From Okapia johnstoni (Eukaryota > Chordata > Mammalia > Artiodactyla > Giraffidae): DNA of 64,000 bases. The position numbers and the translations under genes are program-made. The notes under the pieces were generated by a model. The model saw only the letters and a program-made list of their open reading frames with translations, had not been told where the DNA came from and made no database searches. Shown here one piece after another: positions 35,291 to 47,417 of the stretch (its first letter is position 1; every line of letters begins with the position of its first letter). Location of the stretch: assembly GCA_024291935.2 (NCBI GenBank), contig CM044306.1:992001-1056000 (forward strand), read 5' to 3'.

Positions 35291-36845
35291 GCCCCCGGGA
35301 AGGCCCCGCAGCACCTTGAACTCTTGTCAAGGAGGCTCTGCGCCGGGTGCTCTGACACTGCTGGTTCCGCTTTGTGGTCCCTGCTCCCTCGTGGAGGGCG
35401 GGGACAGGAGGAAGGACGAAGGGGCTGAGATTGGGGTGGGGACGGGGACCCCCGAGGTGGCCGTGCCCGTGGCTCTGCTGGGGAAGGGCAGGGTGGAGGT
35501 GAGACTTCGGGGAGTGACAGTTTTCTGTTTAAAAGACAAAGGAGATGCGCATCTCCTGTATTTTCTTTCTGTGAAATAAACCACGAAATAAAAGAGTGTA
35601 GTTTTTTATTGTGGCAGAAACCAGACACTATGTCATTACAAATAATGTCATAGGTATGTACATGTATCAGGTGTGTGCATAGAGAGAGAACTTTGAAAGG
35701 TATACTTGCGCCTTCTGTATCTTGAGAAACTTGATGACCTTTAGATTACTGTGCTGTGTTGAGGACAGTTGGAAGACCCCATGGTTGAAGTAATTTCCTT
35801 GGGGAAGTAATTGAGATGTGTGTTAGCTCCTGCCCAAGCGTGGCCTGGTGCCGGCGTGCACCAGGCTGGCTCCAGGCTGGAAATGTGATGTGGAGAGAGC
35901 CCCGGGCTGCAGGCATCCCAGCCTCACACAGAGACAGAGCCCCTTGAACTCCGGACGGATCACAGCCCCGCAGCGTCCAGGCTTTGTTCCTTGAACAGGT
36001 CAGTGAGGTCACACCAAGAGCAGAGTGGCTTCCAGGCGAAGGCGAGGACGGGGCAGAGGGAGAAAGGCTGTGGGGAGAAGCGCGAACGTTGAACCTGAGG
36101 TTGGTCCGTGTGTTGCAGTCCCAGCCCAGGGCCTGCCTTCTGGCCCACGGATGGACCCGAGGAGGCTCTCCCCTCTTTGGGTCTCAATTTCATCCTCTCT
36201 AACGTGGGTGAGAGACTGCCTGCTGCACAGCACGGCCGGGAGTCTGAGACATAAAGTCCTCGCAGTGGACGGTGGCACGTGGTCATTGATCACAGCCATG
36301 AAATCTGCAGGACATAGAGGCTCCCTCAGCCCAGGGTGGTCAGAGCCTGGAGACCCAGGTCCCTGAGACCCACGCTCGCTCAGGAGTCTGAGCCGCATCT
36401 CGGGAGTGCAGTGGTGTCTGAGCGTTGCAGCAGGAGGACAACGTGATTGGATTTGGGGGCCTGGGGTCACTCTGACTGCAGTGTGAGGATGCAGAGCAGG
36501 AGAGAGCAGGGCAGAAAGCACACCGGTCTCTTCCCAGGCCCGTGTTCACACCTCTGCTCGATTAGGCTGTAAGAGACTCCAACAAGATCCTACACACTGG
36601 TACAAAATTATCAAAAGAAAAAAATTGCTGCTTGGTCAAAAAGCGTAGGAACAACTGCATTCATCCTTCTGGAAACAGCCCCCAATAATACAATCATTAA
36701 TACAAACAAAAATAGAGTTTCAAGCTCATTGTCAGGTTTGGCTGAAGGGTGGATTTTATATTCCAGTATAATATCAAAAAGCCCTTGAATCTTCTGTCCT
36801 CATTCTCATCCTCTCCTCAGTCAAACCACTACACTCTTTTTTAAT

Positions 36846-37082
36846 GTGTTGGTTTATCTTTGGCTGTGCCGGGTCCTCACTGCCGTGCACGTCTCTCTTC
36901 AGTTGCAGGGACAGGGGCTGCTCCCGCTGCCTGCTCTGGCTCTGGGAGCTCGGGCTCCAGCAGCTGTGGTGCACCGGCCGTTGTCCCACGGCATGTGGCA
37001 TCTCCCCAGACCAGGGCGCGAACCCACGAACCCTGCCTTGGCTGGCAGATTCTTAAGTACTGCGCCACCAGGGAAGTCCCCC
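36846..37082 (-). repeat. CHR-type tRNA-derived SINE, antisense
   Basis: Reads ggtttatctttggctgtgcc, gggtcctcactgccgtgcac, ttcagttgcagggacagggg, then the tRNA-like end agattcttaagtactgcgcc and accagggaagtccc. Full in outline. Confidence 0.83.
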
Positions 37083-37560
37083 TCAGTCTCTCTTTTTTTT
37101 CCCCCTTATTCTCTTTTAAATAGAGGTTCTTAGCCTGGGGTTAATCCAAGGACAGGTGTCAGGCAACACATGGACCCCCTGAAACTGGAGGCACATGATA
37201 AGCACTTTTTTCCACGTGGAGAGTGACCACATAGCAGTCACCAGATGCCCCAGTGAATCTAGAACGCCCGAAAAAGGCCAAGAACCAGGGGCTCTGTCAC
37301 CATGAAGAGAAGACTGGAGTCACACTGATGCGATTGTTACTGGACACGAACTGACACGGTGCCCAGACTGCGGCTCTTCCCCTGCCCCAGCGCCTCGGCC
37401 GGGACGTGGGACGTGCGTCCCGCTCCTCCATCCCAGGCTGAGCCATGGGCCACCCCCCTCACCTCCCTCCTGCTCCGGCCACAACCCCAGAGTCGTTGTC
37501 TCTTCATTTTTCACTCTTCTTCTGCGTCTCAGGGCTGCGACCTGTGTCCTCAAGTAGACT

Positions 37561-37780
37561 GGGGACCTGACCCCACCCGGTCCAGTCCCCAGCACCCTTT
37601 CCCAGGGGACCTGACCCCACCCGGTCCAGTCCCCAGCACCCTTTCCCAGGGGACCTGACCCCACCCGGTCCAGTCCCCAGCACCCTTTCCCAGGGGACCT
37701 GACCCCACCCGGTCCAGTCCCCAGCACCCTTTCCCAGGGGACCTGACCCCACCCGGTCCAGTCCCCAGCACCCTTTCCCA
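37561..37780. repeat. Minisatellite: five identical 44-bp units
   Basis: Units start at 37561, 37605, 37649, 37693 and 37737. Each begins ggggacctgaccccacccgg and ends agcaccctttccca. I see no difference between copies. Because 44 is not a multiple of three, each strand gives an open frame cycling through three readings (for example GTGPGGVRSPGKGCWGLDR on -). These frames are artefacts of the repeat. Confidence 0.97.
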
Positions 37781-37789
37781 GTGTGTCTC

Positions 37790-38160
37790 AGCGGCCTGGA
37801 CCCCTCTTCAGTGGAACCTTCACAGCAGCTGAAGCGATCCGCCCATAACCCTCCAGGAGTCCCCGTCTACCTTGAACAAAATCTCCAGTCCTCAGCCACC
37901 CTCTGTGGCTTCACAGAGCTGATGTGACCTGACCCCCGTTGTGTGCGGGCCCCCTGCCTGGAAGGCTCTTCCTGCGGGTTCCTCTGTGACCCCCTCTCAC
38001 ACGAGCCACTCCAGAACCCCCTTCCCTGCCCTGTTTTCCTTCTGCGCTCGTCACTGATGTGTACTGTATGCTCACTGTTGGCATATGGTCTGGTGTGATG
38101 GAAGCTGGTGAGAGCAGGGAGTTGTTTCACCTGTTTTCTTTCACTTCTTCATCTGAAAGA
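37790..38160 (-). repeat. L2-like ancient LINE, antisense
   Basis: Diverged antisense L2 landmarks in order: agtcctcagccaccctctgt, cctgcctggaaggctcttcc, gtgaccccctctcacacgag, ccccttccctgccctgtttt. Recognition is by pattern only. Confidence 0.5.
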
Positions 38161-38931
38161 CCTGTCACAGCTCTTAACCTGGAGCAGAAACCCGGGAGTC
38201 TTCCCTGACGGAATTTTACTTTGAGAATTCATTCAGCATCTTCCCGTCCCCTGGGCTCTGCTCACTGTCATTCCCTGTGTATTGTATCTGTCATCACGTG
38301 GGATTGTTCGAATGGATCCTGCTTCTTCTCGAGGTCACCTCTTTACTTAAAATAGTAATTGATACAGTGTTCTTTATTGAACCTTGTCATTCCGGGGTTC
38401 CCCCAGAGGAACCTGAACAGCTACTTAGCAACTGAAAGAGTTCCCCTCTGTCTGCTTCTTACGGGTTCTTCCAATGCAGTGCTATCCTCAGTGGCTTAAT
38501 AGAGAAAGGCCGTGCAGGTCGCCGTGACTTCCTCAGATCACCGTGGTACAACGTTGAAAAGCGTCGTGCTGGCCCAGAGTGCGAGGGCCCTCACAGGTGT
38601 ACTGGTCGAACTACTGTAATTAGCAGTCGTTCTACGCTTTATCACATGCTTGTGCATCTGTGCTGGGGACAGAGGAGATATTTTTGTAAGATGAATCGAC
38701 ACCTGCTAATGTGTCTGTTTTGTAAGTTTGGGATTTTTAACACTAGTTATTGCTAAAGTAGGAAACATCTGGGCCCAGATGAAAGGCTGGGCTTTTTTCT
38801 GCCTGAACTGTTTGGAGCAACCTTAGTTGACTTGAGATCTGAAGCCGTTTTGACACCAGTTCAGCTGGTAAAGCTCTTTTTTCAAGGGTGCTCATTTTTA
38901 ATATTTTTGTATTTGTCTTACACCGTTTCAG

Positions 38932-39021
38932 GCTTTACAAGAAGAACTGGAAAACCGCTCAAAACAAGTGCGATCCATAGAGAAGAAGCTACAGCACAAG
39001 GAGCTGGAGTCACAGGAGCAG
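38932..39021 (+). CDS. CEP112: CEP112 internal coding exon (30 codons, coiled coil)
   Basis: The exon follows a pyrimidine-rich acceptor (tttgtcttacaccgtttcag) and ends at cag|gtactg. It is 90 bp, phase 0 at both ends. The peptide starts ALQEELENRSKQVRS and ends QHKELESQEQ. It is almost wholly charged or polar, with Leu, Val and Ile at heptad spacing, and continues the coiled coil of the exon at 5185. The donor lacks G at position +5, so it is weaker than the donor at 5335. Skipping this exon would remove 30 residues without a frame change. It is the middle of the three visible exons of the centrosomal coiled-coil protein, recognised from sequence. Confidence 0.88.
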
Positions 39022-40080
39022 GTACTGGCCCACATGGCCGGCTCACTTGTTGACTTTCTCCAGGTCCAGGGGCTTGGGGGTGGTGGTCATCCTGTGTCCG
39101 CTGGGATGCGGTGGCCTTGAGTGGCAGAATGCTCAGACCCTGCAGCCCGTGACAGCCAAGGGGTCTGTCGCCCGCAGTCTGCGGGCGGAAGCCCTGCAGC
39201 CAGCTCCTCTCCCCTCGCTCCCGCCTCTGTGTCCTGCGCTGGTTTCGTGCTAAACCCCATCCCATCGGGCGGCCACAGTTCCCAGCATCCTGAGCAGACC
39301 TGGCAACACCCAGAGGCAGAGGGGACTGCTCATGTCTGGGGTCCTGTTCTGAGCAGTGAGGGTGCCTTTCCCAGGAGCAACACCCCACCCCCCTGCCCCC
39401 CCCCCCCCCGCCCGCCAAGACCACCCTTCTCATCTCATTGGCCAGCACAGGTCCCGTGCTCAGCTGAGACCATCCAGTCCCTGGTGAGGACAGAGGGGAT
39501 CAAACTGGCCTGGCGGGGATGGAATTGCAGGAGGGAGGGCAACCTGGGCCCGGAGGAGGGGACGCCATGTTGGGGATGTAGCCGACAGGGTCTGCTTGGA
39601 GGGACACCATCGTACTTGGAGACATGAATCACGCTTTCTCTTGAATTTTAATTTTCTCCTCTCTTCCATTATGTTCATGAAACAAATCTAATATAACCAG
39701 GATGATCCAGCTAGGACAATAGCTAATGACCTATTTTATTTTCAAATGAAAGGGTCTTTTTCCTCCAAGTCTTGTAAATTTTACTAATTTTAAACTAAAA
39801 AGTCCACAGAGTATCAATACATATCACGAATCTTAATGAAACTATAAATGCGTCGTCCTTGGCCTTAACGTGCAGCACTGCTGATGTTCTCAGCACCGCT
39901 GACCTATCAGAACCGCCGTGGGTGCCTGCAGACACTTAGGCATTGCTGTTCCCGTAATCCGTTCAGCACAGGAATGCAAGTCGGTCATCTTGACCCTGTG
40001 TGAAGAGTAGCCCTGACATAAGGCGAATGGGCAGACTTGCGTCACCTCTGAAGTTATTGGCAAACAGGACCCCCAGGTCG

Positions 40081-40290
40081 CGTGCTCAGTCACGCTGCCC
40101 CATGGACTGTCCTCAGGCTCCTCTGTCCTGGACTGTCCTCAGGCTCCTCTGACCATGGCATTTCCCAGGCGAGAATACTGCAGGGTATAGCCATTTCCTT
40201 CTCCAGGGGACCTTCCCCATCCTGCAATCGAACCCTCGTCTCCTGCACTGGCAGGTGGATTCTTTACCACTGAGCCACCAGGGGAGCCTG
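40081..40290 (-). repeat. Bov-tA SINE with internal 26-bp duplication
   Basis: Antisense copy ending tctttaccactgagccaccaggggagcc. The segment tggactgtcctcaggctcct is repeated directly at 40103 and 40129 (period 26), which most copies lack. Confidence 0.88.
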
Positions 40291-40555
40291 ACCCCCAGGT
40301 AGGGGACTGTGCAGAATGACAGGTGTGAGTATCTGATTGATGCTGCAGAGTGATATGAATACTTACTGAATGGACTTGACCTCCTGGAATTCCTTCCCAG
40401 TGTCTGATGTTCACCCTGCATCATATGTGTATTGTGGACATGTTGTTATGTCTATGTAGGATATGTCTTGTATAGGGTCCATGCTGGACAGGCAATAGGA
40501 TCACAAAATATGATTCTAGGATGAAAAATGAGTTGTAACTGTATTTACCCAAGGC

Positions 40556-40765
40556 CTACAAGATGAGAGACACTGCACAAGAAACGTTACACGAATTAGT
40601 TCATTTATCCTGATAATCACCATTTAAGGCCAGCATTACACTCCCGTTTCCCAGCTGGTGCATTGCAGCTCACAGGGGCTCAGTGACTTGCCCAAGGTCA
40701 CCCAGCTGCAAAATAGTACGGGTGGGGTCACACCCTGGTTGATCTGAATTCCAAACCTTTGCTCC
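40556..40765 (-). repeat. MIR-type SINE, antisense
   Basis: Antisense MIR landmarks in order: gaattagttcatttatcctg, ataatcaccatttaaggcca, ctcagtgacttgcccaaggt, cacccagctgcaaaatagta. Confidence 0.7.
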
Positions 40766-42264
40766 TGTTTTGTCAGTTTTTAAGTAACAGCATTTCTAGT
40801 TTAAAAATCGACATAGCAATGACAGGGAATGTTTATTAAGGATGACAGGAAAAAAAATACTACCCAGACACCTGGAACAGCTGGTTAACGCCCTGTGGCC
40901 GGAGAGCAGAGCCAAGGTGGCCACAGGTGAGAACAGCGCGCGTGGGGCAGCGTGGCCTTTGGGGCTGGGCCAGGTTCCGCTGTCACTGAGGTCAGCTGGG
41001 CCCCCACCCCGGCTGGCTGGGGTGTCAGGAACTAGGAGAAGATGACAAGCTTCTTAAGAGCAGGAAGCGTGTTCCCTGAAGGACCAGGCCTCCTCCAGTT
41101 TGTGATAAAATATGACTCAAGGTAAAACTCTGTTGACATCACTCTAATTCATGGCAGGACTTCACACAGAAAACCCCATAATAGAGGGAGAGTAGGGAAA
41201 TTAAGAAATCCCAGATGAACAATAGGGAAGGGTTCAGGAACCACTTCAGTCTTATTTTATTGACTTCTTTTTGATCATCAAAGTTGCTTTCATCTTTGTA
41301 GTGACAATAGGCTTCTAGACTGTTTCTTACACTAATTCCTGATATCTTCTATTAGGCTCCAGTTTACCAAAGAAACGTCAGGAAATACCCCTGGGTAAAG
41401 CTGAATATTTCATAATCTTTGCAGCCATGAAATGCTGGGTTCTTTCCACAAGATCCTAGGGTGTAGCCTAGCAACTGTTTCAGCAGAACTGAAGAGCAAA
41501 TCGTGGCACTTCTTCAGGACATCCATGTTTAATCTGGTTTAACTTCTGTTTTATCTGAATCTGACCTTTCCTTTTGTGACACTAATAGCAGTAGTCAAAA
41601 ATAATTTGAAGTATCGTCACTTACAGTCTTCAGGGTCTCATTTTGTGTGTGCTCACTGAGGGTATTAAAGGGTATTTAAAGTGTCAAAATTGTTTGCGAT
41701 TTTCTGTTTTGCATCTGTCAAAGCAATTGCAAAATAACAGTAGTCAACCTGACATCAGCCAGTCAACCAAAATGTATGCAAAACAGCCTCTTGAAACTTT
41801 TTTTCTCTTTCTTTTCAACCAAATATTATTATCCTGATACTAGCTGCATAAAGAATCAAAACTGAAACTGGCAGAATTACAAAGGGTCACTTCCTGGGCG
41901 TCTCTTTTTAACTTGCTTTAAAAACATTTTAAGCTGTTTCTGGTTTTCATTTAAGAAAAATTCCTGTGTTTTAATTCTATAAAAACAAAAAAACTGAATG
42001 AGGCATTCTGAAAGGTGTGTTTTTACTTAAATACAGAAAGCCGCTTCTCCTTGGGCCTTGATGGCTGGCAGCTCAGCGGCCCCCTGCCCGCCTCGCCAGC
42101 ATCAGCCTCTCCTCCAGCCCCTCACTCTCTGCGGGTCGGTCCCCGAGTGCCCGGGAACCTGTGACTGCAGAGGGTTAATTTGCCCCTTAAGTGGCATCAG
42201 GATAACACCAAAGTAACTAGAAAAGACCAATTTTCTCTCTAAGCCAGCCTTCCAGAAACAAGCT

Positions 42265-42376
42265 GTTGTCACTGTGGTTTAGTCACCAAGTTGTGTCCGA
42301 CTCTCTGCACCCCCATGGACTGTAGGCAGCCAGGCTCCTCTGTCTATGGAATTGCCCAGGCAGGAATACTGGAGTG
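42265..42376 (-). repeat. Bov-tA SINE, truncated
   Basis: Antisense BovB-derived half only, from tggtttagtcaccaagttgt to gcaggaatactggagtgg. It stops abruptly where BovB-related sequence starts. Confidence 0.8.
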
Positions 42377-42399
42377 GACAGAAACATATCTTTCCTTTA

Positions 42400-43243
42400 A
42401 CGCATAAATAGGGAAGTAACAAGCTGGAATCAAGATTTCCAGTAGAAATAGCAACAGCCTCAGATATGCAGATGATACCACTTTAACAGCTGAAAGTGAA
42501 GAGGAACTACAAAGCTTCTTGATGAAGGTGAAAGAGGAGAGTGAAAAAGCTGGCTTAAAACTCAACATTCAAAAAACTAAGCTCATGGCATCCAGTCCCA
42601 TCACTTCATGGCAAATAGATGTGAAAAAAGTGGAAACAGTGACAGACTATTTTCTTGGGCTCCAAAATCACTTTGGACAGTGACTGCAGCCATGAAATTA
42701 AAAGATGCTTGCTGCTTGGAAGAAAAGCTATGACAAATCTAGATAGCATATTAATAAGCAGAAACATCACTTTGCTGACAAAGGTCTGTATAGTTGAAAT
42801 GCTTTTTCCAGTAGTCATGTAAGGACGTGACAGTTGGACCATAAGGAAGGCTGAGAGCCGAAGAATTGATGCTTTCCAAGTATGGTACTGGAGGAGACTC
42901 TTGAGAGTCCCTTGGACAGCAAGGAGATCAAACCAATCCATCCTAAAGAAAATCAACCCTGGATATTCATTGGAAAAACCCATGCTGAAGCTGAAGCTCC
43001 GGTACTTTGACCGCCTGATGCAAAGAGCTGACATATTGGAAAAGACCCTGATGCTGCGAAAGACTGAAGGCAAAAGGAGAAGGGGGCAACAGAGGATGAG
43101 ATGGTTGGATGGCATCACCGACTCAATGGACATGAATTTGAGCAGACCCCGGGGGAGGATGAAGGACAAGGCTGCCTGGTGTGCTGCAGTCCATGGGGTC
43201 ACAGAGAGCTGGACACGATTTAGTGACTGAACAACAACAACAG
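42400..43243 (+). mobile_element. BovB (RTE LINE) 3' fragment, about 0.85 kb
   Basis: Sense BovB covering the end of the reverse transcriptase (cctcagatatgcagatgata encodes the YADD catalytic box region) through the C terminus to the ctgaacaacaacaacagg tail. Several frameshifts and stops. The open part at 42901-43230 reads [20 protein letters not shown] and [18 protein letters not shown]. Not functional. Confidence 0.9.
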
Positions 43244-44610
43244 GAAAGTAATTTTAAAACCATCATCCCTCTCCACGCCAGGAGTTAGTGATATCTGATT
43301 CCCGATAAGATCTGAGCAAGTGTCCTGGAGTTCCAGCGGCGGAGGGGAGGCCGGGGCTCTGAGCAGACCTCCTTGCTGTGCGAGGCGCTCGAGTCCTCGG
43401 CGGAGCCCGTGGCGGAGGCAGGCCGCCCACCCTGGTGTCATCGCCCACCGTGCTGACCTCACTGTGAACTGGATCTCTGCTGGACATCACTCAGGCTCGG
43501 CCTGTGTGTGAAACCAAGTCTCCTTTTCGGGAACAACAGCGTCTCATTATGCACAGTGAGACCAGGTGGTCTGCAAGCCTTTGCCAAAATAATTCAGTCT
43601 GGTAAATTATAGAAAAGAAGGGAGGAAAAGAAATAGTCTAAAATTTTACCGGTGTTCTTAACACTGTGCAAAGCCAGAGTCTGTTTATCACAGGGGCACT
43701 GCACGTCAGCCTTGGACCTAATACATACTATAGACAATGCCATACATGTAACAAAGCCCCTGCTTTGAACCAGGTATTTTCAGTCTCAAATGTGTGAACA
43801 GCTTTGATAACCTGGATCACTCAGTTTTCCAGAAGATTCTTTTAAATAAATCAGTGAGAACTAGTACTTGGAGATCTAATCAATAAGCTGCATTGCCGTG
43901 CTTTTCACAGAGGATCATCCTTTCTTCCCTGCATGTTGTCACTCCTGGGCAGCGTGAGGTGCTGGGCCGCAACGGGAACCGAGAAGACGCCTTGGATGTG
44001 CGGGTCCTCTGCCCTCGAGGGGCTCCCAGTCCAGTCAAGTGATGGCAGTGTGGGGTGCGGGCTTCAGGCTGGGGTTTGAGGATGTGCTTTTCCTCCTAAG
44101 GGTTGCGAGGCTCAGGTCCACGAGGCGGGAGGTTGCCACCCTGGCCCTGCCCACCGTCTTCCCGACTACTGGGCAGGCTCCCCCGGCAGGGCCAGGCGCT
44201 TGCTCCCCTGCAGGGCTTCCAGAGCCTGTGGCCAGGTCCTCAGCTCAGACCCCAGGCCGCCCCGGAGGCCTTGCTGGTTCTCTGGCTGGCGTGTTTTGGC
44301 AGCCGGGTGGCTTAGTTCCTCTCTGGTGTTCAGGCCCTTGGGTCTAGACTGTGTGTCGATTGTCCTGAAGGGCGTCATGAAGCGCTGGCCACGGTCCACG
44401 GTTCAGTGCCAGCCTCACAGCAGGCAAGGCCTAGACTCATCCGTTAATCTAGGACAGAACCTGCTGAGTGTCGTGGCCAGTCTCGGTGCTGGGGAGGGGA
44501 CAGAGGGGGTCCTGAGACCCCCGGCGAGGCCCAGGGGGAGGGACCGGGGGAGGCTTCAGGACGAGGACGGCCTGCCAGGGAGGGTCCACCCCAGTCACGA
44601 CAGGTCACGA

Positions 44611-44626
44611 CAGGTCACGTGACCTG
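44611..44626. promoter_or_regulatory. 16-bp perfect palindrome with CACGTG core (E-box/CLEAR-like)
   Basis: The sequence caggtcacgtgacctg equals its own reverse complement. It contains GTCACGTGAC, the form bound by bHLH-zip factors such as USF and TFEB. It is preceded by two near-copies of the half site (cagtcacga at 44592, caggtcacga at 44601), making a short array. The palindrome is seen directly. Binding is inference. Confidence 0.5.
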
Positions 44627-46490
44627 CTCAGTCCCTTACCTGGCCCAGACATCAGGCTCCTAGAAGGTCAGTAGCCACACCTTCCCACGGGGTCCGTGTG
44701 GACATCACAGCAGGATGTGTGTGGAACACGTCAGGAGCCAGGGAACGCGGGTGGAGCGCGTGTAGTTACAACTCTTCACCCAGGAGAAGGGCCCATGAGG
44801 TGGGCGTCCACAGGAGAGACACTGGTGAGGATGAGGGGACTGTGGAGAACAGGTTCCTGGTGCCCGGGGGCGGTGGGGAGCCTCCTGGTCGGAGGGTCCC
44901 GTCGGTGAGGAGAGACCAGGGCGTTAGCTACTCTCATTCCGTCCGTCGAGGAACAGTGACGGCAGCAGACCTGCATCTCCGCCTGCTCCGTGCTCTGCTG
45001 GGACCATGGTTCCCAGTCCTGGGTTCGGGGTGGGGACTCAGTCATTGGTCAGAAGGCAGTTTTCAGCCGCAGAGGACTTTTTTCTTTAACTGCATAGTGT
45101 TACATGATTGCGTCTTTAGAGAGATCCCTCCAGCAGCAGAAGGTAAAAGGAGAGAGATGACAAGAGCTGAATCCAGCTCCTTCTGCTGTCGCACCGTTAC
45201 CGCATTATCGTTTATTCCTGAAGGATGTGTGGGCCTCCCAGGGTGCCCAGTGACCTGTGAGGGAGAAGGTGAGCGTCAGGAGAACCAGCATCAGCGCACG
45301 TAAAGCCGTCACTGGCCGGCACTTAACCCCTCCGTCAGCACCCAGGGCAACGAGCGAACCTGTGGGCACGGGCGGCCTTACGGACAAAGAGGTGATGCAG
45401 ACAGAGAATCAGTTAAGCAATAATCATGACAGTTGTTAAAAGGAAGACCAATTCTGTCTTTTACAGATTTCCAAGCCTTTCATTTCCATTTTCCATAATG
45501 GATTTTAAAACTTCACAGTCTTGGCTGCTATGGGCTAACAGATCTGCAGTGCAGTCTATTCAAAAGTCCTAACAGCTCAAAACTGTGTTTCATCCCTAAG
45601 CACATTATGAAAACAGGAATAATAATTGCAACAGAAATCCCATTCAAAGACTTTTACTGACTTTTCATGTTTAATGGTTATTATTCTGGCTTCTTTCAAG
45701 TAGTTTTAATAACCACAGTTTATTTACAAAATTCAGGCTGATTCTTTTGTTCCCAAGACAGCTGGTATGATACGTTGTTGTAAAATCTAAGTTGTTATGA
45801 GAGACAGAACCACATTTAACTTTGGCCACATCTTATTCTCAATGAGAGTTTGAATTCTTGCCCCTGTCTTCTGAAAAACACTTGAAGCGTGCATTTCATC
45901 AAACCATGCCTTGTAAATCGTTATTCTAGTATATTTTCGTGGCAAAGCAACTCAACCCACTTGTACCCAAAACCACCACTGGAAACCATACACAGTGATC
46001 ACAGAGCCGTTTTCGTGGTAACTCAGAGCAACTCCGGTGCCCTGGCTGCTCTCCTGAGAGCCCCTCTGTGTTGGCCTCCACTCGAGGGGTGGGAGGCGGG
46101 TCCCCGCCTGCCTGCTGAGTGGTTTCAGTCTCCTGCTCCACTGACGCACCAAAGCCAAGTGTCAGCAAAGCGCCCCCTGCATCACTGTAGCTGCTCTGGA
46201 AAGCGTCCTCTGTGCTGCTGAAGTGGCTGCTAGTCATCGGACGCTGATGGAGGGTGAAGCTGGGGTCCAGCCGCGGGGCACATGGGCTCTGAACTCTGAC
46301 CCATGCTGCCAGGTTCAAAACCAGGCTGTGAGTGCCCAGGGCTGGGTCTTGTTCCCTCACCCCCATGGGGAAGTGATGTGATCACGCGTTCTCACTTCTT
46401 TTGGTTTGATTTCTTTTTTTTAGGGTATTTTTGTCTTTAATTTCAGTCATTTTTAAAATCCAAAAATAATGGATCCAAATGAGTAAATAA

Positions 46491-46822
46491 TTGTTGTTCT
46501 TGTTCAGTCGCTCGGTTGTGTCTGACTTTGTGACCCCATGGACGGCAGCACACCAGGCTTCCCTGCCCTTCACTGTCTCCCAGAGTTTGCTCAAACTCAT
46601 GTCCATTGAGTCATAGATGCCATCCAACCATCTCATCCTCTGTCGTCCCCTTCTCTTCCTGCCTTCAGTCTTTCCCAGCATCAGGGTCTTTTCCAATGAG
46701 TTGGCTTTTCACATCAGGTGGCCAAAGTATTGGAGCTTCAGCTTCAGTCCTTCCAATGTATATTCAAGGTTGATTTCCTTTAGGATTCACTGGTTTGATC
46801 TTGCTGTCTAAGGGTCTCTCAA
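46491..46822 (-). mobile_element. BovB (RTE LINE) 3' fragment
   Basis: Antisense BovB 3' end from ttgttgttcttgttcagtcg to about ggtctctc at 46820. 5'-truncated. Confidence 0.9.
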
Positions 46823-47417
46823 AAAAACAGGAACAAAAGCTAAAAACCAACTTTGGCTGTGTCCCACCTTATAGAATTGGTGGACAGGGACACTGATCAA
46901 GCGTTAGGCTAGGGGATGGAGTATCGTCTCCCAGGAAAGTAAGAAGGCTGCATTCCTGGGCCATATCCTGTCAAGGCATACTTCACTGGCAGTTACTAAG
47001 CCCTGAATTCATGAACTGAGGAAGAAAAAGCAGAGATAAACACAGAGATGGTAAAAGACAGTGAGTCAGCATGGTCAGAGGAGATAAGTGTTTGATGACT
47101 GTTTATTGTGCTCATCTCATTCAGAAAAGAGTGTCAAATAGTCTAAGCCTTACTTGCAATTCCTTTTCTACCGTGGTCCAGCCAGAAAAGATCTCCTTTT
47201 CCTGTCGAGGAAGGGCTGTTTTGAGGTAGAAGCGATTGAAATTGCTGTTGAAAAGGGACAGAGCAGAGGTATTTCAGAGACATTAGATGTGTGTCAATAT
47301 AAATTAGGAGTAAAGAAAGAAAGGTGATTTTTTTTTAATACAGAGGAAAATTGAGAAGTTTAAAAGACCACTTGAACATACTTTCCTTGTAAATCACCTT
47401 TTGGATTTCTATACAGA

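Larger units (their letters stand above)
5335..38931 (+). other. CEP112: CEP112 intron, about 33.6 kb
   Basis: It runs from the gtaagg donor at 5335 to the ccgtttcag acceptor ending at 38931, both phase 0. Repeats are listed separately. Stretches with no recognised feature include 5335-6700, 7346-8350, 8450-9620, 10773-11437, 11616-14670, 15430-16950, 17374-18640, 20790-22750, 23433-25500, 27465-30030, 30247-31355, 31573-32760, 33181-35020, 35291-36845, 37083-37560 and 38161-38900. They have short open frames only and no exon-like segment bounded by good splice sites that I could support. Confidence 0.75.

Noticed and set aside
34951..35428. Proline-rich open frames
   Set aside because: They come from the C-rich tandem array and lack any flanking splice or promoter support.
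36009..36521. A 170-codon - strand frame
   Set aside because: Stop-poor because of G+C content. No domain, and overlapped by open frames on the other strand.
37320..37771. Gly/Trp/Arg-rich repeat protein frames on the - strand
   Set aside because: They are three readings of the same 44-bp tandem unit.
37561..37780. CRISPR-like direct repeats
   Set aside because: The units abut with no spacers and the host is mammalian. It is a minisatellite.
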